Shown: positions 1 to 7,367 of the stretch, piece by piece
How the letters are laid out: each line of letters begins with the position of its first letter
Numbering within the stretch: position 1 is the stretch's first letter
Assembly: GCA_030039895.1 (NCBI GenBank)
Contig: JASHUR010000268.1
Coordinates: forward strand, 1-14,930
Reading direction: 5' to 3'
Source: Acidobacteriaceae bacterium
Lineage (GTDB): Bacteria > Acidobacteriota > Terriglobia > Terriglobales > Acidobacteriaceae
Length of the DNA stretch: 14,930 bases
Translations under genes and position numbers: made by a program
The notes under the pieces: generated by a model
What the model was told of the DNA's origin: nothing
Seen by the model: the letters and a program-made list of their open reading frames with translations, nothing else
Databases searched by the model: none

Positions 1-84
1 GAAGACATCCTTGAGGGAGCGACGCTGCTGCGCAACACAATGAAGAGCGCCATCTTCGGTCCAGTGGTTGTTCTTACTGCCTGA
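1..84 (+). CDS. C-terminal end of an unidentified upstream protein (partial)
   Basis: The first frame is open from base 1 to a TGA at 82-84 and gives 27 residues ending in SAIFGPVVVLTA. The next gene starts only 24 bases later on the same strand, so this is probably the tail of the preceding gene in the same operon. The fragment is too short to assign to a family. The hydrophobic, slightly Gly/Pro-containing end could be a buried strand or a short membrane-proximal tail, but that is only an impression. The reading frame is inferred from continuity and close spacing to the next gene; the other two frames were not excluded by homology. Confidence 0.5.
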   Translation, partial: EDILEGATLLRNTMKSAIFGPVVVLTA

Positions 85-94
85 TCCATTCTCC

Positions 95-100
95 GGGGGA
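95..100 (+). promoter_or_regulatory. Ribosome binding site deciding a GTG start
   Basis: A GGGGGA run lies 8 bases before GTG at 109. It supports GTG as the start of the first hydrolase gene, for which there is no better ATG in frame. Confidence 0.6.
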
Positions 101-108
101 CATCGCAA

Positions 109-927
109 GTGCAGAGTCAGTGTCCATCCAGACCTGGGGTAGCAGAGGGAGCGGGATACTTCGCCGTTCCCGGTGCGTACCTTCATACGGTGCTGCATCG
201 GGTGGCGGATCCGGTCGCTCGTGTTCTCCTTGTGGGACCGTTTGCCTCAGAACGGTATTTTGCGTATCACACCTGGGTACGGTGGGCCCGGTATCTGGCG
301 GCGAGGCGTATCGAAGTTCTTCGGTATGACTATCGCGGCATAGGAGAGAGCACGGGCGTTTTTGAAGAGATGAGCTTTGATGACTGGAACGAAGACGTCC
401 AGCTGCTGGCGGGCTGGTTCGCGGAACAGTCTCCGAAGGTCCCATTTCTTCTGCATGGCCTGGAGCTAGGCGCCATTCTCGCGGGCCGGGTCTTCCATGC
501 GGGTGCGGGGGACGCATTGCTGCTGTGGACCCTGCCGGCGGACGCGAACCAGGTGCTCCACTCCACGTTGCTGCGCTGGTCCGGGCTGGAGCAAATCTAT
601 GAGTCTCCAGAGAGCCGGAAGACAGCCTCGGAATATATCCGGCAACTGGAGCAGGGCTTCCCGGTTGAAGTGCAGGGGTATCAGTGGTCGAGCCGTCTTT
701 GGCACGACTCATTTGGCTTCAGCCACCCCGAGGAACTGAGAGATGAAAACAGAGGCAGCGAGGTTCATGGTAAGCCGGTCAGGCTGGTGAAATTCGGCAG
801 GGACGCTCATGCGCTGACCATGCCCTATGTGCGCTTTGACGAAGTGAAAGACCTCAGCCCGTTATATGCAGAAAATTACGATTGGATTACCGGGGCCCTG
901 GCGCTGCCGCATGGAGAAGCGCAATGA
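109..927 (+). CDS. Alpha/beta-hydrolase-fold protein resembling exosortase A system-associated hydrolase 2
   Basis: This 272-residue protein has an alpha/beta-hydrolase layout: a first strand with an oxyanion-type loop (VLLVGPFASERY, about 39-50), then RYDYRGIGES (72-81), then the elbow strand FLLHGLELGA (113-122), followed by LLLWTLP. The nucleophile elbow reads G117-L118-E119-L120-G121, so the Ser of GxSxG is replaced by Glu. From memory, hydrolase 2 proteins of XrtA gene clusters also lack Ser at this place and have a similar LLW segment; this resemblance was not tested by search. It may therefore be a non-hydrolytic partner or binding protein rather than an esterase. It starts with GTG behind a good ribosome binding site and overlaps the next hydrolase gene by 4 bases (ATGA), so the two are probably translated together and may work as a pair. 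No signal peptide is seen, which suggests a cytosolic protein. Confidence 0.75.
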   Translation: MQSQCPSRPGVAEGAGYFAVPGAYLHTVLHRVADPVARVLLVGPFASERYFAYHTWVRWARYLAARRIEVLRYDYRGIGESTGVFEEMSFDDWNEDVQLLAGWFAEQSPKVPFLLHGLELGAILAGRVFHAGAGDALLLWTLPADANQVLHSTLLRWSGLEQIYESPESRKTASEYIRQLEQGFPVEVQGYQWSSRLWHDSFGFSHPEELRDENRGSEVHGKPVRLVKFGRDAHALTMPYVRFDEVKDLSPLYAENYDWITGALALPHGEAQ

Positions 928-1901
928 AGGAAACGATTGAAGGGCGCGAGCTGTTCGCTCTGAACCAATTCGACGTGATCCTTCGAGGCACGTACCACAG
1001 GCCCCGCGCCGACAAGACTGGAGCGGAAACGGAGCATAGCGGGCGGGAACAAGTCGGCATGCTGTTTTTGCCAGGCCTCTCCGCCATCCGGTCAGCGAAG
1101 GGTGATTCGGCAGTCTACTGGGCTGATGCGTTTGCTGACCACGGTTATCCCTCGTTTCGGCTGGATCTGCCCGGTTTCGGAGACTCTGAAGGCGACCCTC
1201 CGGCCGAGGTGCTCAACTTTATTAACGATGGAGGCTTTGCGCCTGCTGCTGCCCTTGCGATGGACCAACTTGCGTTGAGATTCAATTTGTCAGGGTTTGT
1301 CGTTGTGGGGCACTGTTCAGGCTCAATTTCCGCGATCTTCGCCGCGGCTGCCAATACAAAATGCAGGGGTCTGGTGCTGCTGGACCCCTACTTTTATCTG
1401 GCGCAGCCAGTAAAAGGATCAAAGTACCGCAGGATGGCCCACAACCTGGCCCTGCAAAGCCGTATCGAGAAGGTCCTGATTCGCGGCTATGACTTTTCCA
1501 AGCAAGTTCTGCTGTCTCTTCACGGAAACGGGCTGCCCGAGAATGCCAACCATCGTCTGCTCCACTGCTGGAAAGAAGTCTCGTCTGCAGGCCTGCCTAT
1601 CCTGATCATCAAGCGGTCAGACAGAGACGGGTGTGGCGCCAAACCGAGGCCCGGCGAGTTCGATTATCTGCCACACGTGCTGAAACTGGCAGGCCGGGAA
1701 GCCCGGGTAGTGGTCAAGGTGACTGAAGGGGCAAATCATTCGTTTGCCAACCATGTTGGCCGCACGGCTGTGCGGCATGAGACAGAACAGTGGCTTGATG
1801 CCCACTTTCCGCTGGCAGAAAGCGGAGAGCCCACGGCCAGCGGCAGTCGCGTGGAGTTTGCGCACAGCGGCATGGCGGCCGAGACAATAAGCGCCAATTG
1901 A
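924..1901 (+). CDS. Alpha/beta hydrolase with Cys at the nucleophile position, resembling exosortase A system-associated hydrolase 1
   Basis: The protein has 325 residues from the ATG at 924, which shares ATGA with the stop of the upstream gene and has GGAGA 7 bases before it. A longer version starting at 882 is unlikely because it would overlap more and lacks this coupling. It shows RLDLPGFGDSEGD (79-91), the nucleophile elbow G129-H130-C131-S132-G133, and a C-terminal histidine in TEGANHSF (His272). An acid residue may be in RSDRDG (231-236). Cys131 occupies the position normally held by Ser, which fits thioesterase- or acyltransferase-like chemistry on a thioester. The ACP gene follows 38 bases downstream, so the acyl-ACP is a plausible substrate; that is inference. 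The last 30 or so residues are low in hydrophobics and look like a disordered tail. Confidence 0.8.
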   Translation: MKETIEGRELFALNQFDVILRGTYHRPRADKTGAETEHSGREQVGMLFLPGLSAIRSAKGDSAVYWADAFADHGYPSFRLDLPGFGDSEGDPPAEVLNFINDGGFAPAAALAMDQLALRFNLSGFVVVGHCSGSISAIFAAAANTKCRGLVLLDPYFYLAQPVKGSKYRRMAHNLALQSRIEKVLIRGYDFSKQVLLSLHGNGLPENANHRLLHCWKEVSSAGLPILIIKRSDRDGCGAKPRPGEFDYLPHVLKLAGREARVVVKVTEGANHSFANHVGRTAVRHETEQWLDAHFPLAESGEPTASGSRVEFAHSGMAAETISAN

Positions 1902-1939
1902 GTGAATGAGCATTTGTTGAACGACAAGAAGGACGGAGA

Positions 1940-2191
1940 ATGACTGCAACGATTCGATCTGAGATTGAGGCCCAATTTATTCAGGTTGCTCAGGAACAGG
2001 GCAACCGACTTGCACCCTTGACAGATGACCTAGCGCTCCTTGACTCGGGGCTCGATTCACTCTGCTTCGCGATCATCGTAGCTCGACTGGAGGGTCTGTT
2101 GGGCGTTGATCCCTTCACCCTTTCGGACGATGTACTGTTCCCGGTAACGTTTGGAGACTTTGTCAGGCTTTATGAAAACGCAACAAAATAA
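1940..2191 (+). CDS. Acyl carrier protein (discrete, phosphopantetheine-binding)
   Basis: This 83-residue protein carries the 4'-phosphopantetheine attachment motif LLDSGLDSL, with the modified Ser at position 40. The helix after it (LCFAIIVARLE) matches the recognition helix of carrier proteins. AAGGA at 1929-1933 gives a well-spaced ribosome binding site for the ATG at 1940. It is not the housekeeping FabF/FabD-linked AcpP: there are no fatty-acid synthase condensing genes around it, and the helix 2 region is less acidic than usual for AcpP. It probably carries an acyl or aminoacyl group loaded by the adjacent AMP-forming ligase, processed by the reductase downstream and released or transferred by the hydrolase pair upstream. 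It overlaps the ligase gene by 20 bases, a sign of coupled translation. Confidence 0.9.
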   Translation: MTATIRSEIEAQFIQVAQEQGNRLAPLTDDLALLDSGLDSLCFAIIVARLEGLLGVDPFTLSDDVLFPVTFGDFVRLYENATK

Positions 2192-3578
2192 TCGAACCTC
2201 GCTTTGGCACGCGCTCCGTTCGGCTGGTGATCTTACCGGCCGGTATTTATACGGAGTGGAAGGCACAATCGCAATGAGCGATTTGATTGCCGGCACGACG
2301 CTGTATGGCCGGGGCGAAGAGCTGTGCGGGCGATCTGTCCTGGTGATGACGGCCAACCAATTCACCACAGCATCGGCCCTCATTGAACTCGATGGGATTG
2401 CCCGGCGCATCGTCATTTGTCCTCCGGATTTGGCGGCCGCGCATTTACCCTTTGTGATCGATACGGCCGAGGTGGATGCGATCGTATCCGACCGGGCGAT
2501 GTTCTCATTTGGCAGCCCGCGGCCGCTGATCTTTTGCCCCTGTAGCAAGGAGATCGGGTCGAGGAACTATGAACGGACCGTGCAGTACGAGACGGAATGG
2601 GTCCTGCTGACCTCAGGAACCACGGGCGTGCCGAAGCTGGTGCTGCATACACTGGCGAGCCTGGCGGGCGCCATCGACACCGGGAACCATTCGGCTGAAG
2701 AGGTGGTCTGGAGCACGTTCTATGACATCCGCCGCTATGGCGGGTTGCAGATTCTTCTTCGCGCAGCGCTCACAGGCAAGTCGCTGGTGCTGACCAGCAT
2801 GCAGGAGCCTACGACTGATTTTCTAGCCAGAGCCGGAGCACACGGAGTTACGAACATTTCAGGAACGCCGTCGCAGTGGCGTCGCGCGCTGATGAGCCCC
2901 GCGGCGAACCGGATCAATCCGAATTATGTGCGACTGTCCGGAGAGATTGCAGACCAGGCGATCCTGAACCGGCTGCGTTCGGTTTACCCCGGAGCCAGGC
3001 TGATCCATGCGTTCGCTTCGACGGAGGCAGGCGTCGCATTTGAAGTGAGCGACGGCAACGCAGGGCTTCCCGCCGAGGTCATTATGCAGACGCCCGATGT
3101 GGAAATGAAGGTAGAAGAGGGTTCGCTGAGGATTCGCTCCGCCCGCACGGCGAGTTGCTATCTGGGAGCAAACGCGCCTGCGATCAAGGACGCAGACGGC
3201 TTTGTTGACACGGGCGACATGCTCGAGCTCAAGGACAAACGGTACCACTTTGTGGGCCGCCGCGATGGGATGATCAATGTCGGCGGTTTGAAGGTGCACC
3301 CGGAAGAAGTGGAAGCGGTGATCAACCGGCATCCGGAGGTGCAGAGCTCTCTGGTGCGGACCAGAAAAAATCCGGTGACAGGCTCGCTTGTTGTTGCGGA
3401 CGTGGTTTTGAGGAGATCGCCGCAGGCAGCAGTGAAGCTGGACATGCGCGAGATCCAGGACGACATCGTGCTGTTGTGCCGCGAATCACTTTCGTCCTAC
3501 AAGGTCCCGGCGGCGATCAACTTCGTTCCTGCTCTGGCGGTTGGCGAATCGGGGAAGATGATCCGCTGCAATGCGTAA
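2172..3578 (+). CDS. AMP-forming acyl ligase (ANL superfamily), probably loading the adjacent ACP
   Basis: The protein has 468 residues from the ATG at 2172; a TTG at 2151 is in frame but would overlap the ACP gene further. It activates a carboxylic acid as acyl-AMP and transfers it to a thiol. Seen motifs are the P-loop TSGTTGVPK (from about 147), STEAG (283-287), DTGD (346-349), the hinge GRRDGMINVGGLKVHPEEVE (362-381) and a C-terminal SGKMIR with the likely catalytic Lys462. It is shorter than the usual 500-550 residues, mainly in the N-terminal part. This size and the overlap with an ACP gene suggest an acyl-ACP synthetase rather than a catabolic CoA ligase. XrtA clusters carry a ligase next to an ACP in a similar arrangement. 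The acid substrate cannot be read from the sequence. Confidence 0.85.
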   Translation: MKTQQNNRTSLWHALRSAGDLTGRYLYGVEGTIAMSDLIAGTTLYGRGEELCGRSVLVMTANQFTTASALIELDGIARRIVICPPDLAAAHLPFVIDTAEVDAIVSDRAMFSFGSPRPLIFCPCSKEIGSRNYERTVQYETEWVLLTSGTTGVPKLVLHTLASLAGAIDTGNHSAEEVVWSTFYDIRRYGGLQILLRAALTGKSLVLTSMQEPTTDFLARAGAHGVTNISGTPSQWRRALMSPAANRINPNYVRLSGEIADQAILNRLRSVYPGARLIHAFASTEAGVAFEVSDGNAGLPAEVIMQTPDVEMKVEEGSLRIRSARTASCYLGANAPAIKDADGFVDTGDMLELKDKRYHFVGRRDGMINVGGLKVHPEEVEAVINRHPEVQSSLVRTRKNPVTGSLVVADVVLRRSPQAAVKLDMREIQDDIVLLCRESLSSYKVPAAINFVPALAVGESGKMIRCNA

Positions 3579-4305
3579 CGTTATCGTCACAGGCGGGAGC
3601 CGTGGCATCGGGCTCGGCATCTGTCGGAAGCTGGCCGCGGAGGGATACCGCGTCATCGCAATTGCACGGACACAGAACGGCCAACTTGCCGAGGCCATGC
3701 GGGAGGCGGAGGACAGGAATCCCGGATCATTCCAATTCGTATCTTTCGATCTTTCCGCGATTGACAGCATTCCCGACCTGGTGCAAACGCTGCACAAGGG
3801 ACATGGGGCGATTTATGGGCTGGTGAACAACGCCGGCATCAGCTTCCACGGGATTCTGAGCCAAATGCCCACGGCGCAGATTGAACAGCTGGTGCGGGTA
3901 AACACGACTTCACCGATTGTGCTGACGAAATATGTCGTACGCACAATGATGGCAGGCGGAGGCGGACGCATTGTCAACATCGCGTCCATCATTGCATCGA
4001 CCGGATACAGCGGCCTGTCGGTGTACGGCGCTACCAAATCCTCTCTGACCGGCTTCACTCGCTCTTTGGCTCGTGAGGTCGGCCGCATGGGCATCACGGT
4101 AAATTCGGTTGCTCCCGGGTTTATCGACACGGACCTGACCCAGAGCGTGCAGGGGGAGCACCGACAGAAGATTGAGCACCGCAGTGCATTGCGACGTCTG
4201 GCTGAGATCGATGACGTGGCGAACGCAGTGGAATTTCTGCTCAGCGAGAGGGCCAAAAACATCACAGGCACGGTACTTACCGTGGATGCAGGGAATACGG
4301 CTTGA
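3571..4305 (+). CDS. Short-chain dehydrogenase/reductase, FabG-like 3-oxoacyl reductase
   Basis: This 244-residue classical SDR has the Rossmann glycine motif TGGSRGIG (7-14), NNAG (86-89), Asn111, and the Ser139-Tyr152-Lys156 catalytic set (IVNIAS and YGATK). The C-terminal GTVLTVDAGN is typical of the FabG group. It probably reduces a 3-oxoacyl group on the ACP with NADPH; Arg at the position after the glycine loop (R11) is compatible with NADPH but does not prove it. It overlaps the upstream ligase by 8 bases and shares TTGA with the downstream acyl-CoA synthetase, so it is firmly inside the operon. No ketosynthase is nearby to supply a 3-oxoacyl substrate, so another ketone or alcohol substrate is possible. 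Confidence 0.88.
   Translation: MRNVIVTGGSRGIGLGICRKLAAEGYRVIAIARTQNGQLAEAMREAEDRNPGSFQFVSFDLSAIDSIPDLVQTLHKGHGAIYGLVNNAGISFHGILSQMPTAQIEQLVRVNTTSPIVLTKYVVRTMMAGGGGRIVNIASIIASTGYSGLSVYGATKSSLTGFTRSLAREVGRMGITVNSVAPGFIDTDLTQSVQGEHRQKIEHRSALRRLAEIDDVANAVEFLLSERAKNITGTVLTVDAGNTA
4290..4294 (+). promoter_or_regulatory. Ribosome binding site supporting a TTG start
   Basis: AGGGA lies 7 bases before TTG at 4302. The TTG overlaps the TGA stop of the SDR gene (TTGA, 4302-4305). The next in-frame ATG is about 67 codons later, inside the conserved N-terminal domain, so TTG is the better start. Confidence 0.5.
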
Positions 4306-6113
4306 TTGAACTTCAGACATCGCCTCAGGTCAAAGCAGACAGCTCCGCAGCGCAGTGCTGGTTACGCGCTCTGGAGCTGACGGCACCGATTCCTCGAACG
4401 CGCAACCGCTTAGTGTCCACCGTGATCGAGGAGGTCGCCGGGCGCAGCGGAGAGGCTGCTGCACTACTGTCTGATCGTGAGTGCTTCACCTATCGGGAGC
4501 TCATGGCGCGCGCAAACCAGTACGCGCGGTGGGCTCTCGATCAGGCGATCGCGCCGGGCGATGTTGTCGGCCTGTTAATGACGAACCGGCCGGAATACTT
4601 TGCCGTATGGCTGGGTATCACGAGTGTGGGCGGCGTTGTGGCGCTGTTGAACACAAATCTTACCGGGCCTTCGCTCGCACATTGCATCCATCTCGCCCGC
4701 CCAAAGCATCTGATTGCCGCCACGGAGTTCACGGATGCGCTGGCGACTGCGGCACCTCATCTGACGGACTTGCCAGAAATCTGGATTCACGGCGGCGATC
4801 AAAGCCATGGCCAGCGTATCGATCACGCGATACGGCAGTACTCCGGCGAAAAGCCGGACAGCAGCGGGCGGGTCCTGCCGACGATCGAAGACAAGGCGCT
4901 CTACATTTACACTTCCGGGACTACGGGGCTGCCCAAGGCCGTGAATGTAAGCCATGCGCGGATTCTGCAGTGGAGCCTGTGGTTCGCGGGCATGATGGGC
5001 ACCAAGCCGGAAGACCGCATGTACAGCTGCCTGCCGATGTATCACAGCATTGGCGGCGTGCTGGTGCCGGGCGCCATGCTTGCGAGTGGAGGCAGCGTCG
5101 TTATCAGGGAGAAGTTCTCAGCCAGCCGCTTCTGGAGCGATGTTGTGCGCTGGGACTGCACGATGTTCCAGTACATCGGAGAATTCTGCCGTTATCTGCT
5201 GCATGCTGCGCCCGATGCAACGGATGAGCCGAATCATCGGATTCGGCTAGCATGCGGCAACGGGCTGGCGGCGGACATATGGGAGGATTTCAAGAGCCGC
5301 TTTGCCATTCCGCGAGTCCTGGAATTTTACGCATCGACGGAGGGCGCGGTATCACTCTTCAATGCGGAAGGGAAGCGCGGTGCGATCGGCCGCGTTCCTC
5401 CGTATCTTGCGCATCGCTTTTCGCCGGCCCTGGTGAAGTTCGATGTGGAGCAAGGCGAGCCAGTTCGTAACGCCGATGGATTTTGCATTCCCTGCGCCGT
5501 GAATGAGCCCGGCGAGGCCCTGGGCCAACTGGTCGATAGCGCAGCGAACGCCGGCAATCGCTTTGACGGCTACACCGACCAGCAGGCATCTGAGAAGAAG
5601 ATCCTGCGCAATGTCCTCAAGCCGGGCGATGCATGGGTACGCACCGGCGACCTGATGCGCAGAGACGAGAAGGGTTTTTTCTATTTTGTCGACCGTGTTG
5701 GAGATACCTTTCGATGGAAGGGTGAGAATGTGTCCACCTCGGAGGTTGCTGAGGTGCTATGCGCATTTCCCGGGATAAAGCATGCCAATGTATATGGGGT
5801 GAAGATTCCCGCCGCCGAGGGCCGGGCGGGAATGGCTGCCCTGGTAGCGGATCGCCCTCTGGATCTGGCCGCATTCAGGAAGCACCTGATCGATCGCCTT
5901 CCATCGTATGCCAGGCCCCTGTTTCTGCGGCTTCAGGATGATTGCGAAGTTACAGGGACATTTAAGTATTCAAAGACGGAGCTGGTGAACGAGGGATTTG
6001 ATCCGGCCGCAACCTCGGAAACCATCTATTTTGATAATCCTGAATTGCAGGCGTTCCAGCGGCTGGATGATGCGATGTACAAGCGCATTCAAGGCGGCCA
6101 AATTCGCCTATGA
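4302..6113 (+). CDS. FATP-type very-long-chain acyl-CoA synthetase
   Basis: This 603-residue adenylate-forming enzyme makes acyl-CoA from a fatty acid, ATP and CoA. The AMP-binding P-loop is YTSGTTGLPK (203-212), with LPMYHS (244-249), ASTEG (344-348) and RTGD (447-450). Two stretches place it in the fatty acid transport protein/very-long-chain synthetase branch: FQYIGEFCRYLL (289-300) and DRVGDTFRWKGENVST (464-479). The C-terminal catalytic Lys is in TGTFKYSK (Lys555 or Lys558). Length is close to the family's usual 600 or so residues. The start is TTG, coupled to the SDR stop. It is a second, different ligase in the same operon as the ACP ligase at 2172-3578, which suggests that two acids are activated, or that one acid is handed between CoA and ACP pools. 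It is the last gene before a 135-base gap. Confidence 0.9.
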   Translation: MIELQTSPQVKADSSAAQCWLRALELTAPIPRTRNRLVSTVIEEVAGRSGEAAALLSDRECFTYRELMARANQYARWALDQAIAPGDVVGLLMTNRPEYFAVWLGITSVGGVVALLNTNLTGPSLAHCIHLARPKHLIAATEFTDALATAAPHLTDLPEIWIHGGDQSHGQRIDHAIRQYSGEKPDSSGRVLPTIEDKALYIYTSGTTGLPKAVNVSHARILQWSLWFAGMMGTKPEDRMYSCLPMYHSIGGVLVPGAMLASGGSVVIREKFSASRFWSDVVRWDCTMFQYIGEFCRYLLHAAPDATDEPNHRIRLACGNGLAADIWEDFKSRFAIPRVLEFYASTEGAVSLFNAEGKRGAIGRVPPYLAHRFSPALVKFDVEQGEPVRNADGFCIPCAVNEPGEALGQLVDSAANAGNRFDGYTDQQASEKKILRNVLKPGDAWVRTGDLMRRDEKGFFYFVDRVGDTFRWKGENVSTSEVAEVLCAFPGIKHANVYGVKIPAAEGRAGMAALVADRPLDLAAFRKHLIDRLPSYARPLFLRLQDDCEVTGTFKYSKTELVNEGFDPAATSETIYFDNPELQAFQRLDDAMYKRIQGGQIRL

Positions 6114-6184
6114 CCTTCGCCGTTCATTTACGTAGAGTGACTCGATAGCGTATTTGGTTTGGGCAGGTGTGTTTTGGGTTCGCA

Positions 6185-6226
6185 ATGTCAGATCACGATA
6201 TCTGGAGGCTTCCGTGTTGCTGCTAA
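6185..6226 (+). CDS. Possible 13-codon leader peptide ending in three Cys codons
   Basis: An ATG at 6185 opens MSDHDIWRLPCCC followed by TAA, ending 22 bases before the monooxygenase start. A weak GGG ribosome binding site lies 6 bases upstream (6176-6178). Poly-Cys upstream reading frames that sense cysteine supply through ribosome stalling are known in mycobacteria and some other bacteria. Here a MetY-type sulfhydrylase and a MetA-type acyltransferase lie downstream in the same run, so such control would make sense. The frame is very short and may be chance; conservation in relatives would decide. Confidence 0.3.
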   Translation: MSDHDIWRLPCCC

Positions 6227-6237
6227 CGATCATTTTC

Positions 6238-6243
6238 GGTGAG
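6238..6243 (+). promoter_or_regulatory. Ribosome binding site deciding a GTG start
   Basis: GGTGAG lies 5 bases before GTG at 6249. A TGA at 6240-6242 is in frame upstream, so GTG at 6249 is the first possible start of the monooxygenase. Confidence 0.55.
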
Positions 6244-6248
6244 TCGAA

Positions 6249-7367
6249 GTGATACCCCAGCTCAGTCTGTTCTTCTTCAGCGCCGATTCCGCTGAATGCG
6301 TCGATCAAAAGTATCGGCTCATGCTGGATTCTGCCCGATTTGCGGATGAAAACGGGTTCGCCGCGGTGTGGACACCTGAGCGGCACTTCCAGCAGTTCGG
6401 CGGCCTCTATGGAAGCCCGTCTGTTACCGGGGCTGCGCTTGCGGTAATTACAAAGCGAATCTCCATTCGGGCGGGTAGCGTTGTCCTGCCATTGCAGAAC
6501 CCTCTGCGAGTTGCTGAAGAATGGGCAATGATCGACAATCTCTCGAATGGCCGGGTTGCGATCGCGGCAGCGTCGGGATGGCACGTAAACGATTTTGTAC
6601 TCTCACCCGATACTTACAACAACCGCTACGAGGACATGTACGAGAAGATCGGCCTGATTCAAAAGCTCTGGCGCGGCGAGAAGGTGCTATTGGCAAACGG
6701 CGCAGGCGTGATGACCGAAGTTGGGATCCTGCCAGCTCCCCTTCAACGTGAGATTCAGTTCTGGTTGACGGGCCAATCCGATGACACTTTCCTGAATGCC
6801 GGCAAACTGGGATTCAATGTGTTGACGGCGAACTTCGCGCTCAGGCACAGCATGCCGGAATTCCTGCGTAAGGCCCGTATCTATAGGGACGCGATTCAGA
6901 CTCAGCATGGCAGACGAGGCCACATCACCCTAATGGCGCATACCTTTGTCGGCGCAGACCGCGACGAGATAAAAATGATTGCTGCTCCCGCAATGGCAAA
7001 ATATCTCAAGGTCAACATCGGCATGCAGAAAGACCACTCAATCGGCGCCAAACAAGACAAGGGCTTTTCCCATGTAAGTGACCGGGAGAGCGAGATATTG
7101 ATCAGAACCCAGGTCGTGAACGATCTACAGAGTCCGTTGAGTTTTGTGGGAACGATCGAAGAATGCGTGCGGAAGGCTGAACTTCTCAGCGAAAGCGGTG
7201 TGGATGAGATCGCCTGCCTCATTGATTTTGGAATCGGATATGACAGCGTGATGGCCAGCCTGCAGCGGCTTTCCGCTTTGATTGAAACGAATACGGCCTA
7301 CCATCTTCCAATCCGCATCCCAGTGAAATCTGCAGGGATACCTCGGCGGAGGAGTCGTGCATCATGA
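6249..7367 (+). CDS. Luciferase-like (LLM) flavin-dependent monooxygenase, natural-product MupA/Atu3671 type
   Basis: This 372-residue TIM-barrel flavoprotein uses reduced FMN and O2 to oxidise an organic substrate. The opening LSLFFFSAD, the segment FAAVWTPERHFQQFGGLYGSP (38-58, broken here only for reading), the RAGSVVLPLQNPLRVAEEWA region (74-93) and GRVAIAAASGWHVNDFV (101-117) are characteristic of the subgroup that usually occurs as a domain or partner of NRPS and PKS enzymes in mupirocin-like and siderophore-like pathways. Here it stands alone with no NRPS or PKS in view. It starts with GTG after a 135-base leader, and its TGA overlaps the start of the decarboxylase gene (ATGA), so the two products probably act on the same compound or in consecutive steps. 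The reaction (hydroxylation, epoxidation or N-oxidation) cannot be told from sequence. Confidence 0.88.
   Translation: MIPQLSLFFFSADSAECVDQKYRLMLDSARFADENGFAAVWTPERHFQQFGGLYGSPSVTGAALAVITKRISIRAGSVVLPLQNPLRVAEEWAMIDNLSNGRVAIAAASGWHVNDFVLSPDTYNNRYEDMYEKIGLIQKLWRGEKVLLANGAGVMTEVGILPAPLQREIQFWLTGQSDDTFLNAGKLGFNVLTANFALRHSMPEFLRKARIYRDAIQTQHGRRGHITLMAHTFVGADRDEIKMIAAPAMAKYLKVNIGMQKDHSIGAKQDKGFSHVSDRESEILIRTQVVNDLQSPLSFVGTIEECVRKAELLSESGVDEIACLIDFGIGYDSVMASLQRLSALIETNTAYHLPIRIPVKSAGIPRRRSRAS
7348..7354 (+). promoter_or_regulatory. Strong ribosome binding site of the decarboxylase gene
   Basis: GGAGGAG lies 9 bases before ATG at 7364, inside the 3' end of the monooxygenase gene. It confirms the overlapping ATGA start. 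Confidence 0.65.

Larger units (their letters stand above)
6114..6248 (+). promoter_or_regulatory. Leader/intergenic region before the monooxygenase gene
   Basis: This 135-base gap is the only sizeable break in the 109-11316 gene run and is the likely place for a second promoter. It contains a short reading frame ending in Cys-Cys-Cys (6185-6226) and a small inverted repeat CAGAT-N6-ATCTG (6189-6204) inside that frame. A GACTC at 6139-6143 could pair with GAGTC at 6241-6245, which overlaps the ribosome binding site of the monooxygenase. I could not make out convincing -35/-10 elements or a terminator. Confidence 0.4.

Noticed and set aside
74..712. A 212-codon minus-strand frame opposite the first hydrolase gene
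   Set aside because: The product is low-complexity Pro/Ser/Arg-rich without recognisable motifs, and the plus strand encodes a coherent fold.
4481..5227. A 248-codon plus-strand frame inside the FATP-type synthetase gene
   Set aside because: It is an out-of-frame shadow rich in Arg, Gly and Cys; the main frame holds all ANL motifs.
6189..6204. CAGAT-N6-ATCTG inverted repeat in the 6114-6248 leader
   Set aside because: Short arms that fall inside the putative leader frame; noted in the leader entry but not strong enough for an operator call.
6108..6584. A 158-codon minus-strand frame covering the leader and the start of the monooxygenase gene
   Set aside because: More than two thirds lies opposite the monooxygenase gene and the part in the leader has no start-site or family support.
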